64,000 nucleotides of DNA from Aedes albopictus (GCF_035046485.1 NC_085136.1:77765734-77829733), one strand, 5' to 3'. Counted from the stretch's first letter, positions 32,205 through 44,077 are shown. Made by a program: numbers and translations. Notes: a model not told the origin generated them from the letters alone.

Positions 32205-33121
32205 ACCGGTAAATACATAAGTCAACCAACTCGGCGGTTGAGCGGAGTCGTATTTACACAAGATGAAATCGTAATCATTGGCACCCCCATCTCTCAAACG
32301 TCAAACGATCGAACCTGTGCGCAACTCTATTCTCATTCCGCTCGTAAAATTCTTATTGGATACATACAGTGAAACCTATTAGTTGGACTCAACATTATTA
32401 CTACGTACAGATTGTGTCCCACCTAAAAAAATAACAACACATTCAGCGAACTTCCAGGTCGTCGCGTAATCCCCCGGCACAATGTTCGCCGAAAGTGGGA
32501 CAGTTTCTATATGGCTATGAGTTGCCTTACCCCTAAAAGAAACATCCCACCCCAATTACCGAGTAGCAATATTTTACGGTGCTTTGGATCTCAGATTGCA
32601 TGCAATACAACTTTTGTTCAATAATATAGCAAACACTTCAGAGAAAAACTTATCTGTCTGGTGCTTCCTGTTTTTAGCGAATCTCCTCTGTGTCGGGAAC
32701 GCCTGCAGCAACTCCGCTCCGCATCCGTCGATAATAATAGCTCTCAGGATCCGGTTCGGACCTGTAATTCCACTATGCTGATTTCTTGTGTCATGAGCAA
32801 CTGATTTTTCTTTATATACACATTCACTACATAATCTTATTAGACTCGAATCACCTAACCAGACATCAATCCGACAAAAGAACGGGTGAAAAAATGGAGT
32901 CTAACTTTGGTGCTTTCCGAAATCAACCCAATTAACCATTCGAAACTAATATCTTCCTATTTTATTCCATCCGCTATTTTGTTTCCACTTTTCAATTGAA
33001 CTTTTCACATTATTTCTTGGGTTTTTTCTTCACAATTTCTCTTTAACTTTCAATTTTCTTCGGATGCTGCATCGAACCAGCTCGACACTCAACACTCACC
33101 TTCTAAAATTCGTCAGGGATG

Positions 33122-33480
33122 CTTCAAAAATCCATTAAAATGCCTTCTTCATATTTCGTTTTCAATGCTTCAAAAATCTTTCAGGTAGTCTTCCAGAAAC
33201 CTTCTGGGATGCTTTCAAGTTGCTTCAAGGATGCCTTGAAATTAGTCTTGAACCATCCCATAAGAATTCTGGAAGCATCCTAAAAGGAATCTGGAAGGGC
33301 CACCTCAAGGTTTCAAGGATTCTGGAAGCATTCATTTAGAAATCTGAAAGCATCACAGAAAGAAACAGGAAGCATCCAAAAACGAATCTGGAAGAAATCC
33401 ATAAGGAATTTGAAAGCATCGCAGAAAGATTATGGAAGCTACCCAGGAGAATTGGGGAAGCATCTCCAGGGTATCTACTC
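33122..33480. repeat. Minisatellite with orientation switch
   Basis: Up to about 33240 the units read as in the left arm (GATGCTTTCAAG); after about 33250 they read inversely (TCTGGAAGCATCC). This is the fold axis of the 13.3-kb element. Confidence 0.8.
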
Positions 33481-33543
33481 ATACTCATAAGACAAAATGA
33501 TATTCTGTAAGTTTTCCAGGTTTTAACAGGGTTAATTAAATGA

Positions 33544-33786
33544 GTGTAATCAGTTTCGTACCTTTTAATTCCGCCCTATGTTGCTTATCCTTTGACAGAT
33601 ACGCGTATTTCGACTAGTACTTGTAATCTTCCTCAGTGTCAGTTATTCAGTGGATAACTGGCACTGAGGAAGATTACCAGTGGATAACTGACACTGAGGA
33701 AGATTACAAGTGGTAGTCGAAATACGCGTATCTGTCAAAGGATAAGCAACATAGGGCGGAATTAAAAGGTACGAAACTGATTACAC
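33544..33786. mobile_element. 243-bp long palindrome (foldback MITE)
   Basis: GTGTAATCAGTTTCGTACC at the left and its exact complement at the right; arms over 90 bp. The centre has a short repeat of GTGGATAACTGRCACTGAGG. Confidence 0.85.
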
Positions 33787-33789
33787 CCA

Positions 33790-34985
33790 TTCGAAGAGGG
33801 TATTCTGCTTAGAAGGTTCGAAAAGTCGGTACAAGATTAGGGTTAATTAAACTTAAGTTTTGTAATATTTTCAATTTGTAAATCAGTATATATTTAAAAA
33901 AATATAAATACCTGGAAGCAATGAATGTAAGAAATTGATCTTTATTAAATATGCAAACAAATTTTCATTAATTAGGTTAAAATTTAACGGGAGATTTGTA
34001 TGAAAGCTCGTAAACAAACATAAAGAAGTTGATAAGGGAATATGATTTTCAGAATCCGTTAAAAATAATGGCTAGAAATTTCAAATGTAGCATTTGGCAT
34101 TTTTTTTTCATAAAACCCTTAGAGGAAAAATATTTAAATCCTCGAAAAAAACAGATAAAAGTTATTCAGAAATCCAATAAGCAGTTTTTATAAACAAAAT
34201 TACTAAATTATGACTGGTATATTCGTTAAATATTCTATCATGAACTCCATCAGAATGGCTCCTAGATTTTTTCTGATACATGAATTGCAACAGGAACTTG
34301 ACCTGAAAAGTTTTTAAAAATGTGTAATGTGTAAGAACCTCTAGCACAAGGCTACTATATTATTAAATCAATTTAAAAAAATCATTATGATTTGTATCAG
34401 GAACATATTGAGGAATTGTCAATAAATTCTAATGCCGAATCTGCAGCAAATTATTCCAGATTTAGACCAGATTTTTTTTATTTTTTTATTTTTTTTTAAG
34501 ATGCGTACCACAATTCAGTAAAATTGTTTAAAAAAAACAATTATTTTTCTCCAAGATTGGTCAGAAATATTTTTGGTAATGGTATAATATTTTTTCCAGT
34601 ATTACTTTTAGAAGCGCTTGAAAATGTGATTGAAACACTTTATGTAGTCAGTATTTTCCTGATCAATGCAACTTAATAATCCAATTCAGATTATTCCTGA
34701 AAATCATCCTGCGATCCAATATTTTTCACGATTTCTCTAAGGATTTGTTAAGAAATTTATTCAGAATGGTTCCCTATAATTTCAGCCACGAAAAATGTAT
34801 TTCAGAGATAGATTCAGGTTATTTTCAGAAACTGAAAATGTTTGATTAAATTATAACAATTGATTTCAAAATTCAAAACGGATTTCTAGTATTTGTTTTA
34901 TCCGCTACGAAATGTACCCAGAAGTTCTCTAAGTATTCTAGGTTTTCCCTGTTAAATATAATTACCTGAAGATTCTCGGGTTTCA
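33790..34985. other. AT-rich interior of the Transib-like element
   Basis: No open frame with a recognisable domain, no clear repeat; homopolymer T/A runs. Confidence 0.4.
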
Positions 34986-34989
34986 GGTG

Positions 34990-35285
34990 TTTTTCAAGTA
35001 GTAGACACCCTGATTTCATAAGGACTCTGGAGCATCCCACAATTATTCTGGAAGCATCCCAGAAGAATTCGGAAAGCATTCAAAAATGAATCTTGAAGCA
35101 TTTCCAAAGAATTCTGAAAGCAACCCAGATGGATTCTGGAAGCAGCTTATAAAGGAATCTAGAAGCATCCATGTTGGATTTTGATAGCACACCCGAAGGA
35201 TTCTGGAAGCATCCTGGAACGAATCTGGAAACATCTTTTAAAAAATCAAGAAGGGGGCATTCTGGAAGCATCTCAGAAAGTAAAT
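34990..35285. repeat. Minisatellite, right arm (inverted)
   Basis: Units around TTCTGGAAGCATCCCAGAA, inverse of the left arm at 23440-25622. Minus-strand frames here are repeat translations. Confidence 0.8.
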
Positions 35286-35619
35286 TAAATTTTTGCTTCA
35301 AAAAACGTTTCAAATTTAATTTTCAATCATCATTTTTCTAGACTAAATCGGTGATTCTAGAACCCAGTTGGGTTAAATTTGTGTTCAAAATTGTGTTATA
35401 TTGGTTTCCGAGATGTTTGAAAAAAAAATGTAATATTTTGGTATCTAACTAAAAAAAAACAAAATGCGACATTTTTTTCAAAAATCTCAGAAACCAGTAG
35501 AGATATCGCAGTTTTGAGCACAAATTTGGCCCTAGGGGGTTCTAACATCACCAATTTAGTCTAGAAAAATTATGTTTGAAAATTTAGTTTGAAATGTTTT
35601 TTTAAAGGTTTGCTCTAGA

Positions 35620-36103
35620 AAAAAAAATCACTTAAACCCTTTGCGCCACCTCTAAAGATTAACCAAAATCACTCAATATTGTACAGCTTGCTTATTTCGA
35701 CTAGTAGATCGATTTCCATTTGGGAAATCATATCCCAGAGAGATTTTTTAAAATTAGCCCCACCCTAATGTTCCGGGTTGTCCCGGATTGTTCCGGAACC
35801 ACAATTGGACCATAATATGCAACTGATATTATCCGGAGTGCGGTTGACTTCTGATTTGCGGCTTCAGAATAAATATCGGGTGCGAAAGTATTCTTGGATG
35901 ACAATGATTTTGCTTTCCGTAAGGAACTCGGATTGATTCCGGCCCTCTAGCTGGCCAGGGTGAGGCCTTCGGCCAACGAGACCCCCAACAATCGATTCAG
36001 CACACTTTTTCCAAGCGAAAATGGTCTCAGCCGTTGGCAGAACCCGTTACCCAGCTGAGAAAATGAATTTAGTCGTGTTTCGGGTTCAATTTTTCCCACT
36101 GTG
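35620..36103 (-). repeat. Right long terminal inverted repeat
   Basis: Inverse counterpart of 22784-23270: begins inside with CTTAAACCCTTTGCGCCACC and ends TTCAATTTTTCCCACTGTG at 36103. Nearly identical by eye. Confidence 0.9.
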
Positions 36104-36109
36104 CACTGT

Positions 36110-37500
36110 TTTAATACGTCCGTGTTTTGTCCACTCTTATTTGCTTATATCAACGACGCGTCTTCGTCATCACTTTTAGTCAGCCACCACCAGCAGCAGC
36201 AGCATGCGTCATTCAAGGCCTCACCTCCTTCCCGAAGTGTCTGACCCATGCAAGACCGTTCGCAGAAAAAAAATCATCCACTACGCCAATGAATCACGTC
36301 TGTATGGCAGCCAGCACTGTGATTGCCACGAGCGACGATTGATGTCAATATTGGCAATTAGCCAGCCCGACGAGAGGGACCTTCTGACGTAGCACCGCGT
36401 ACCGGTTCTTTGGGCTTGAATGGAACGACGTAGAGTCAGAAAACTGCAGCAATCATTCACCAGTGGGTGTCGTTGTGTGGGATTGTCCCTTTTTCGAAGC
36501 CAAATGTAGTGCCGGATGACAGAAAACACGTCTGTTCTTTAGAACGTTTGTAAGCGACTGAACCAAAACAAATGACAATTTCTGATGGCCACTGTGATCG
36601 ATTCTTCAAATATTCTCATCGTTCTCATATCGTCGTAGCCGATGGCACATAAGATTCATGCTCTTTTAATAAGCAACATGCTTCTAAGATAATCGATAGC
36701 CGCATGATGTCGAGTGCATTGAAGCACTCCCCGGTTACAATCGTGGGCGATGAGCTGGTTTTATTATTTATGTTTGATTTCCAATGATCACAAACACTGT
36801 TGCAAGCGGACGTCCCGATCGCGCTCTGATTTACTCCACTGTGGGTCCACGGTAGTGCAAGATCTTCACGATCGAGTTGGATCGAACGACTCAGCCCGCA
36901 GTTTACTCAGCACGCTTGCGTATGTATGCGTAGCGTATTTTTCTTCAAGATACTCCGTATCTGCTTCTTCTCGCTGCGTTACTCTTTCGTTTTCTCACAA
37001 AGTCATATGCGTGATGAATCAACATCTGGCTGAGAAAGGGCTTTAATTTCCATGAATAGATTCCTTTTTCCTTCGGATAGCTTCAGCTGCCGGTGGATTC
37101 ACCTGCCAAGTCACCGACTGTGCCAGCTCCACCCCGATGGATAAACTCCGCGACGAGATAAGACTTATGTAAACAAATGTGACTGCTTGCTCAGAGGAAG
37201 GTACACCACCTTCCCTGGTTCCGTTCTGCCCACACAGAAAAACCAAGGTGCTGCTCGAACCAGATCATCGCCATTTTTACTACGAATTACACACTTCTTT
37301 CGCACGGATTTTCAAGTGCTATGAAACCAAATCAAGTGCGAGCACTACCATTCCCCCCAAACACAAATCACACTCGCCCCAAAAAACGACGGAACGGAAA
37401 AGCCATTACCCCTAAACACACCCATTTTCGTTCACTTCGACCATTATTCACTGAGACGGGTTGCACCAAAAACGGAAGAAAATTTTCCGATTCTTCTTTT
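36110..37500. other. Unassigned region
   Basis: No domain in the short open frames. Includes a CAG-type run at about 36187-36205. Probably mys first-intron or intergenic DNA. Confidence 0.35.
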
Positions 37501-37512
37501 CCGTCGACTTAC

Positions 37513-37731
37513 CGAATCGGAACTCGCACACCAAAATGCCCCACTTAAATCCCTAATCTCTTTCTCCCAACAACAATTAAGGCACTTTCTTCGTAACGTT
37601 TCGAAACACTACCAATCGACTAGGTCCACCCACAAAAGTGCACAATTTCAATGCATTTTTCCTTCGGCTGAGCACTTATGGTGGACTGAAGGAACTGAAG
37701 AAAAAAGTCTTACGCGCGGGAGACGAACTGA
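37513..37731 (-). promoter_or_regulatory. Candidate minus-strand promoter and 5' UTR exon
   Basis: On the minus strand a TCAGT initiator-like motif (37731-37727) precedes about 215 bp of non-coding sequence ending CGATTCG|GTAAGT at 37513, a strong donor. The next minus-strand acceptor placed just before a start codon that I can find is at about 15926 in mys, so it could be the mys 5' UTR exon. No transcript evidence. Confidence 0.3.
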
Positions 37732-37820
37732 TACGCGACCGATCCCGACGAATAGAAGTGACAGAATGGCGAGAGCGAAGCGACACCAGAAGAAAAAGAT
37801 CTGCGACGGTGGATAAAGGA

Positions 37821-39403
37821 CACTCAAAAAAATTGACACGTCTGACTAATGTGTTTTACATATAGATTTGCGCAAATTGTAAAACCTGTGATTGTCACGT
37901 GTAAAACATATAGATTCACCAACATTGTTTTTGTCCCAATCTATAAACAATCCGCACGATTCTAATGTGTATCTCACACGAAATTTGAATTGAATGCATA
38001 TGAATTGTGATGGATGTGCCAATAAATAAACCATTTCAATCAAGTGGAATTCAACTTTAAAATTCATGAATATCATGGATGTTGAACATAAATTTTGTGT
38101 TATAACGCACGTGGATTTCACGTTTTGGCGCCCATGTAGTCCTCCATAGAAAAGATACAATGTGAAGTGCCCTTATTTCACGCGAGCTCATAATGTTACT
38201 ATCACGATTTCAGTTTTCGTGAGAGTAAAATCTTGAGCTCGCGTGAAATAAGAGCATTTCACTATATGAGTGAATTCGATGATCTGTTATAATTAAAACT
38301 CGAAGTTTGTAGATGTAATAATAATTTATTGTAAGTGCACTATTATCACAAATTTATTTGATGAGTTTGTGCTTTTATAGCTCCTGTTCTTTTAATGTGG
38401 AGGACAAAAATATTTTATTGACAAAATTTTGTAAATTGAAGGACAATTAAGAAATTAATATATTCGAAGTTGACGAGTCAACGGACCAAAGCCAAAGTCT
38501 AGCTACTGTCCCGGAACAGGACATACGCCAAAACTAAACATGAATAAATGTACCGCTTTCCCGTTTGTAATGACTCCCGAACGATCTTCCGCCACCAGCT
38601 GTGGGATGCAGCCATATCCTTCTTTAATTTGCACCTGCTGCTTCCAAAAATATGAGTCATCTCACCTTGAATCCTGCCAACCATCCCGTGCCACCTCTTC
38701 CATCAATGGCTCCAGGAACCTTTCCGAAGTGGTAAAGCCATTGCAAATGCGCAACCGGAGAAGGATCAATTGACTTCCCCGCAGACGACGAAATGAGGCA
38801 ATTGCTGACCCGGAAGAAGTATCCCGGAAAAAATCTTCTCGAGAATGGAGTATTCCCGATGTGAGCGTAATTCCGGAAGATATAAAATTTGATGTCGATG
38901 TTCTCTCCTGTAAATGGACTAAAAGGAATATAATTTAATATCGAATTTCATTAACACAAAATGAGACAACATACCTAGCAGCAGACAGCAAATTCACGTT
39001 CTGATGTCGGCCATGATGAAAAAAAAATTTGAAGCGTTTAACGATTTTATGGGTCATGTGCCACCAATTATATAATTCATTTGTTAAAAACAGTAGCGCA
39101 AATTCATTTGCAAAATTACTTCAATTTCAATCCTTTCACATATGAAATTGTGATGCTTTGACTATCGGATTCAGCTGAAGGTAGAGCTATTTGAAAGCCA
39201 AGTGTAACAAATATCATGTTGAGTTGAATTACATTTTATTTGGTGATGTAAGCTCTGTTGTGGATTCCATGTTATGAACCTGATTAATCTAATGTGTAGA
39301 AAACATTGAATACATTGGAAAAACACATCAGACCAACGTTGACGCTAAGGAATCGGTCCATAAGTTAAAACACATCAATCGATCGTGTCAATTTTTTTCA
39401 GTG
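37821..39403. mobile_element. 1.58-kb TIR element with gene-like interior
   Basis: Left CACTCAAAAAAATTGACACG, right end inverted CACTGAAAAAAATTGACACG; similarity continues weakly (AATGTGTTTTA). The first about 15 bases also resemble the elements at 1480 and 52584. Interior 38520-38940 is GC-richer with gene-like open frames (for example a frame ending DVSVIPEDIKFDVDVLSC) that I do not recognise. No clear target duplication beyond GA. Confidence 0.55.
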
Positions 39404-39745
39404 GAGAATGAATGTGCAATGCCAGGGGCGGATCGAGGGTTTTTGACGTAGGAATACTCATTGAAGGAATGATGGTGATTTGAAAAAAGAAGAATGGGAA
39501 GAATTCGTATAGTGATTTTGGTATGGATAACATGAAGACTATTTTAAAGTAGCTGATCCAGCTAATATCATAGTGCCAGTCGTACTGCCGAGAAACGGTA
39601 GTGGTGACTAGAACAAGTAGCTCCGTAGAAAACATCCAAAAGTTAAATGGTTAAATTTTAGTGACAGCGTAAGCTTCTGATTATTTACCTACCTACCATG
39701 ATACCTTGTTGGCTACAAAGTAACTTTACTCCAACGCCGAGTGTA

Positions 39746-40020
39746 CACACTAAGATTCAGATGTTCCAGCTCAGTAAATTTTTCACTGAGTTCAGTATTT
39801 TTTTCATCTTTTTACTGAGTTTTCAACAGCAGATTTATCTCGGTACACTCGGTAATCGTATTTACCGTTCACCAGTAACGATATTTACCGTGCTTCAGTA
39901 ACTTTTGACAGTTTATGAGCTGAGCTCGGTAACTCATTTACAGAATATTCGCAAAATAAATAATCTGCTGTTGAGAACTCAGTAAACAGATGGGGAAAAT
40001 ACCGAGCTGATCTTAGTGTG
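39746..40020. mobile_element. 275-bp MITE, copy 2 (CACACTAAGAT ends)
   Basis: Same family as 9913-10206, flanked by TA (39744-39745, 40021-40022). An internal stretch of about 20 bp present in the other copy is missing near 39961. Confidence 0.85.
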
Positions 40021-40021
40021 T

Positions 40022-41071
40022 ACGAATGATGCCGATGAGATCAATATCGTCCGCAAAGCCAAGGAGCATGTGCGATCGTGTGATGATAGTGCCATTCCTT
40101 GGCCATTCCTCTGCATGCCAGACCTCCCAATCGCTCCTTCTAGTGCAGGGTCTCCAGTTAGCCTAGTGGTTAAGACTATGGATCGCCAATCCAGAGACGG
40201 CGGGTTCGATTCCCGTTCCAGTCGGGAAAACTTTCTCGACTCCCTGGGCATAGTGTATCATTGTACTTGCCTCACAACATACAAATTCATGCAATGGCAG
40301 GCAAAGGAAGCCCTTCAATTAATAACTGTGGAAATGCTCAAAAGAACACTAAGTTGAAGCGAGGCTGGCCAAGTCCCAGTGGAGACGTAGAGCCATAAAG
40401 AAGAAGAAGAAGAAGAAGAAGAAGTGCAATATTGAACAGCAAATTTAAAAGAACATCGCCCTGTTTCCATCCATCCAATGTCACAAACGTGGTAGACACC
40501 TTTGCTGCGATCCGAATACTTGATTATGATCCTTCCAGCGTTGCGCGTATCAGCCTAATTAGTTTCGCCGGCAAACCATGTCTGACAGTATCTGCCAAAG
40601 CTCATTTCTTTTCACTGAATCTTACGCTGCTTCAAAATCAATGAACAGATGGTGAGTCTGCAACTTATATTCGCGAAATTCATCTAGGATCATCAGCAGG
40701 TTAACCATCTGATCCTCAAGAAGTTTCAGTCTGTTGAACAGGACAGGCGACAGTATCTTATATGCCGAATTCAATAGGGTAATCCCTCTGTAATTGGCAC
40801 ACTCTAGTCTGTACACTTTCTTGTAGATTGGGTATCCAACCAGCTGGTAGGCAATTCTTCATCCTCCCAAATCTTTACAATAGTCTGGTGGATTGATTGA
40901 TGTAGCTGCTCGCTTCCGTGCTTAAGAAGTTCGACCGAGATCTCGCCCTTTTCAGAAGCCTTGTTGTTTTTCAGCTTCTTATGGGCTTTCATAACCTCAT
41001 CAAGTGTTGGTGATTCCACTGCCTTACCGTCATCCATTATGCTAACCCTGCTCTTGGGTGCTCCTTTACTG
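40022..41071 (-). pseudogene. RTE-clade reverse transcriptase relic, main part
   Basis: Minus-strand pieces: DDGKAVESPTLDEVMKAHKK and LKNNKAS (41050-40960), ANYRGITLLNSAYKILSPV (about 40800-40740), then after the SINE the catalytic HMLLGFADDIDLIGI (40077-40030). Frameshifts are present. The upstream part lies at 44078-44224, separated by an 882-bp transposon with its own insertion. Confidence 0.75.
40148..40424 (+). mobile_element. Feilai-type tRNA-derived SINE
   Basis: Pol III A box TTAGCCTAGTGGTTAAG and B box GGTTCGATTCCCG at the 5' end, a tRNA-unrelated body (GGCAAAGGAAGCCCTTCAAT..., GGCCAAGTCCCAGTGGAGAC) and a (GAA)n tail. This matches the Feilai family described in Aedes. It is inserted within the RTE relic. 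Confidence 0.85.
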
Positions 41072-41614
41072 CCCAGGTAACCAATAAGCATTTGAATAAG
41101 CCGTATTTCTGTTTTATATCTGCATTTGACCTGCTTACTGCCGTATGATAGCAGTTCGACGGCTAAACTGCCCTATATTAGCAATTAAAATGCTACTTAA
41201 AATCTGACAACAGTTATGTAGCATTTCAGATGCACGGTATGTTTTGGTCAACAAGCAGCATAACTGCTACATTAGTGCCTTAAAACTGCTAAGTGGGAGG
41301 AGTGATGCTGAACCCACAACACATTTCCACTTTTTAATTTACGTGCCCCGGCTGTAGATGCCATTATCATTCGCTTGTCCTGTCATTTATAGAGTAGCAA
41401 CTAAAAAACATGCTTTGGCAAATAAATTCCATGGTTTTGGCTACTTTCCAATGTTCGATTTATTTAATTATCAGCACATGCTGGGCACATAGCATATCTG
41501 ACGAAGCTACTGCTGGTGTAATATTCAAGCTTTAAATTGATCAAAAAACCAACGCACATTATCTAATCATCTATAGCTTACATCGTAGCGAGGTTCAGCA
41601 CCATCGTCAACCCG

Positions 41615-43736
41615 CCCGGATAAAAACTAACCATAGGGTGTTTGGTGAAAACCATTCCTGCACCATACAGTGTACCAGCTACAATAATGTATATTGTAAT
41701 GAAATGGTTCACTAAAAGCTTCGCACATTGTAGCTACTATACATTTACATTCGATTTTTATGTAACACTATATTATACTGTTTTTCTTACGTTTGAACCA
41801 TTCACTTTTCCGAAACATTATTTTTCCGTGCATTATTAATTATTTATTCAGTTTTAGATTTTTTCCGTGCTTTGTTTTGTTGATCTTTGTGACTTTTAAG
41901 ATGCAAAGGAAAGGAAAGAAAAAAGTGAATAAGTTGAAACATCAATTTAAAGTCAATAAAATGTTTAAATAAGTAGTAAACCAGATGTCTTAAGAATCGC
42001 AGATCCAAGAGATATGGCGGGCTAGGTATGTAGAGTGCGATGAGAGGAATACGATTGACGAACCTAACTTATACTTGAATTGAACTTGACAGTTTTCTAA
42101 TGAGTTGTTAAATACATACGTGTATTTCAAACTTTAGTCAAACTGGAGCCTCAATATTGCAATAACGGTTAAGCACGCTGCACGCTATGTCTGAACCAGC
42201 AGATTATAAAAATTGAATGTACATCGGGTTTCTTTCCATAAAACATCAGTATTCAAGCTATATTTTCATTTGCAGAAGGTTTTAAAATATTCTATCGGTG
42301 AAAATTTTTCCATATATTTTGTATGGGAGAGAAATTGACCGAAAATGAGGATTTCAAGCAAATTTGTATGAAAAACGGTCCAAAAGATGGAAAAATCAAA
42401 ATTTCCCCGATAGAACATTTTAAAACCTTCTGCAAATGAAAATATAGCTTGAATACTGATGTTTTATGGAAAGAAACCCGATGTACATTCATTTTTTACA
42501 ATCTGTTGGTTCAGACATAGCGTGCGCTGTAATGATACTCATGTACCTCGTCACCCACTTCATGTAACTACATTAGTGGTCTAATAATGCTTAGCGCGCT
42601 CGGCATAGTTCCATCATGCCGCTCAAAGTGTTGCCACAAATAATGCTTAGTTTGCGAAACCCGGTTATCTGGCTGGTGGGGCATGGGAGCCTAAGCTTCA
42701 ACTGTTAATGCAATCAGAGACTACTCAGACCTCGACTCAGACTTAGACGTGCGCGATCCAATATATGAAGGGTTAACCAAAACGCTCTGGAGAATTTCCA
42801 AAGCGCATTCTCATAATGCTAGTAAGCCTAAGATGCCATTAACAGGAGGAAAATGGCAAGATGTTATAAATAATGTTATGTTATATTTTACATGGTAATG
42901 TAATGTAAACCAATACAACATAACAAAAGAGAACCATTCCAAAACCATTTAATTAAATGTATAACCAGTGGTGAAACTACAATTAAAAACAATATTGCGA
43001 TTTTTTTTTTCACTTAGACTTCAGTGCAATAAATTTCGTCGTTCTCCTATTTCGCTTTCGATTTCGCTGTCGCTCTCTGCTGCCGGTCTTTAGCAACTCG
43101 CCCGATATAATGACAGATTTCGCCGGGCGTCTCAATGTTTACACATTTCTCTCATTGTTCTCGGTCCGCCAGCTGATCATGTATACACAACAAAATCAGC
43201 TGGACATCCGATGTTTACGTTCATCGTCATTGTTCGGCAACCACCAGCTGATCTTGTTGCCATAACAAACTGCGCTGATTTCGCCTGAATCATGGGTCGA
43301 AAGCGAAAAGCTGTCGAAGATGACAGATTTGTACGATTTTCGGGCGATTTCAATTTCGTCACGAAAGTCTGATTATTCGTAAAAAATACAATATATTTAC
43401 GGTACATTTTGTTGTTTGAAACCATACGTGTACCATAGAATGTACGGTTTATCAAAACCCACGTATCAGTATTTATAACAATTCATTTACAATATAATGT
43501 ATGGTTTTGCAAAAAATATATATGGAGAAAAATATTTTTTTATATTGTTACGATACTTAACAATCCGTATAGTATATTGTAAAAATCTTATTTACAATTT
43601 ACTGTATGGTGTTCTACATTACATTTTATTGTTTTTGTATTTTTATTTTTACAGTGGTTTCTATTGTAAAAATATGGTTTTAAATAGTACTGTTACAATA
43701 CAACGTTCGGTTTTTCTACTGTATTTTTTATTCGGG
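41615..43736. mobile_element. 2,122-bp insertion with CCCGGATAAAAA ends
   Basis: Left CCCGGATAAAAAC, right end TTTTTTATTCGGG; flanking CG duplicated (41613-41614, 43737-43738). Subtracting it and one CG leaves exactly 882 bp, the length of the intact sister element. No transposase; includes the palindrome at 42181-42524. Confidence 0.8.
42181..42524. mobile_element. 344-bp foldback MITE
   Basis: CACGCTATGTCTGAACCA at the left pairs with TGGTTCAGACATAGCGTG at the right; arms extend about 120 bp, through TACATCGGGTTTCTTTCCAT. The open frame across it is an artefact of the palindrome. Confidence 0.8.
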
Positions 43737-44077
43737 CGAGGATCGAGGGATCAAATCCCAATTTCGCCGAAATCAGCAAAAAAACAAGAACAGAATTTCA
43801 AAACGTGCCCCCAAGCCTCAAAAGTTGCACAGGAGAGTGAAGATAAAAATAGAAGAGAAAGAGAGGCCGTAAAATGGGCAGGGGAATTTTTTTGTTTTTA
43901 TTTTTGACAATCTGGGGGTAGGAAATTTAAGCATTAAATCAGCCGTATATTGGGCCAAAACCTGCATTTAAGTAGCACTTATGGCGCATATGGGGCAAAT
44001 TGGCATTTAATGACCTGCCGTAAAGGCGCATATAGTGCCGAATTAATGCCATTTTAACTGCTTATTGGTTACCTGGG

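Larger units (their letters stand above)
25623..33100 (-). mobile_element. 7.48-kb non-LTR retroelement encoding OTU-EN-RT
   Basis: Flanked by a 21-22-bp perfect duplication (25601-25622 and 33100-33121, starting CTTCTAAAATTC, ending CAGGGATG) within the surrounding minisatellite. On the minus strand it begins GGTGAGTGTTGAGTG, has about 1.9 kb of 5' leader, a three-exon coding region (31184-26319), about 700 bp of 3' UTR and ends in GTACACACA with a (CA)n tail. That layout is a full-length LINE-type insertion. RT and endonuclease features suggest an RTE-like group; the clade is not resolved. Confidence 0.85.
22784..36103. mobile_element. 13.3-kb Transib-like element with long TIRs
   Basis: Both ends begin CACAGTGGGAAAAATTGAAC (right end inverted) and are flanked by the same 5-bp duplication CACTG (22779-22783, 36104-36108). 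The inverted arms match for about 485 bp. The CACAGTG terminus and 5-bp duplication fit the Transib superfamily, whose ends resemble RAG recombination signal heptamers. No transposase is visible, so it is non-autonomous. The interior is minisatellite arms in opposite orientations, a 431-bp insertion, a palindromic MITE and the nested 7.48-kb retroelement; without the latter it would be about 5.8 kb. Confidence 0.85.
41072..44077 (-). mobile_element. 882-bp TIR element, copy II, split by a nested insertion
   Basis: Ends CCCAGGTAACCAATAAGCA (both, inverted); 2-bp duplication TG (41070-41071, 44078-44079). Parts 41072-41614 and 43739-44077 together equal the intact copy at 44225-45106 in inverse orientation. 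No ORF of its own. Confidence 0.88.

Noticed and set aside
43177..43907. Open frames inside the 2.1-kb insertion as a transposase
   Set aside because: No DDE or other transposase motif; the frames are short and AT-biased.
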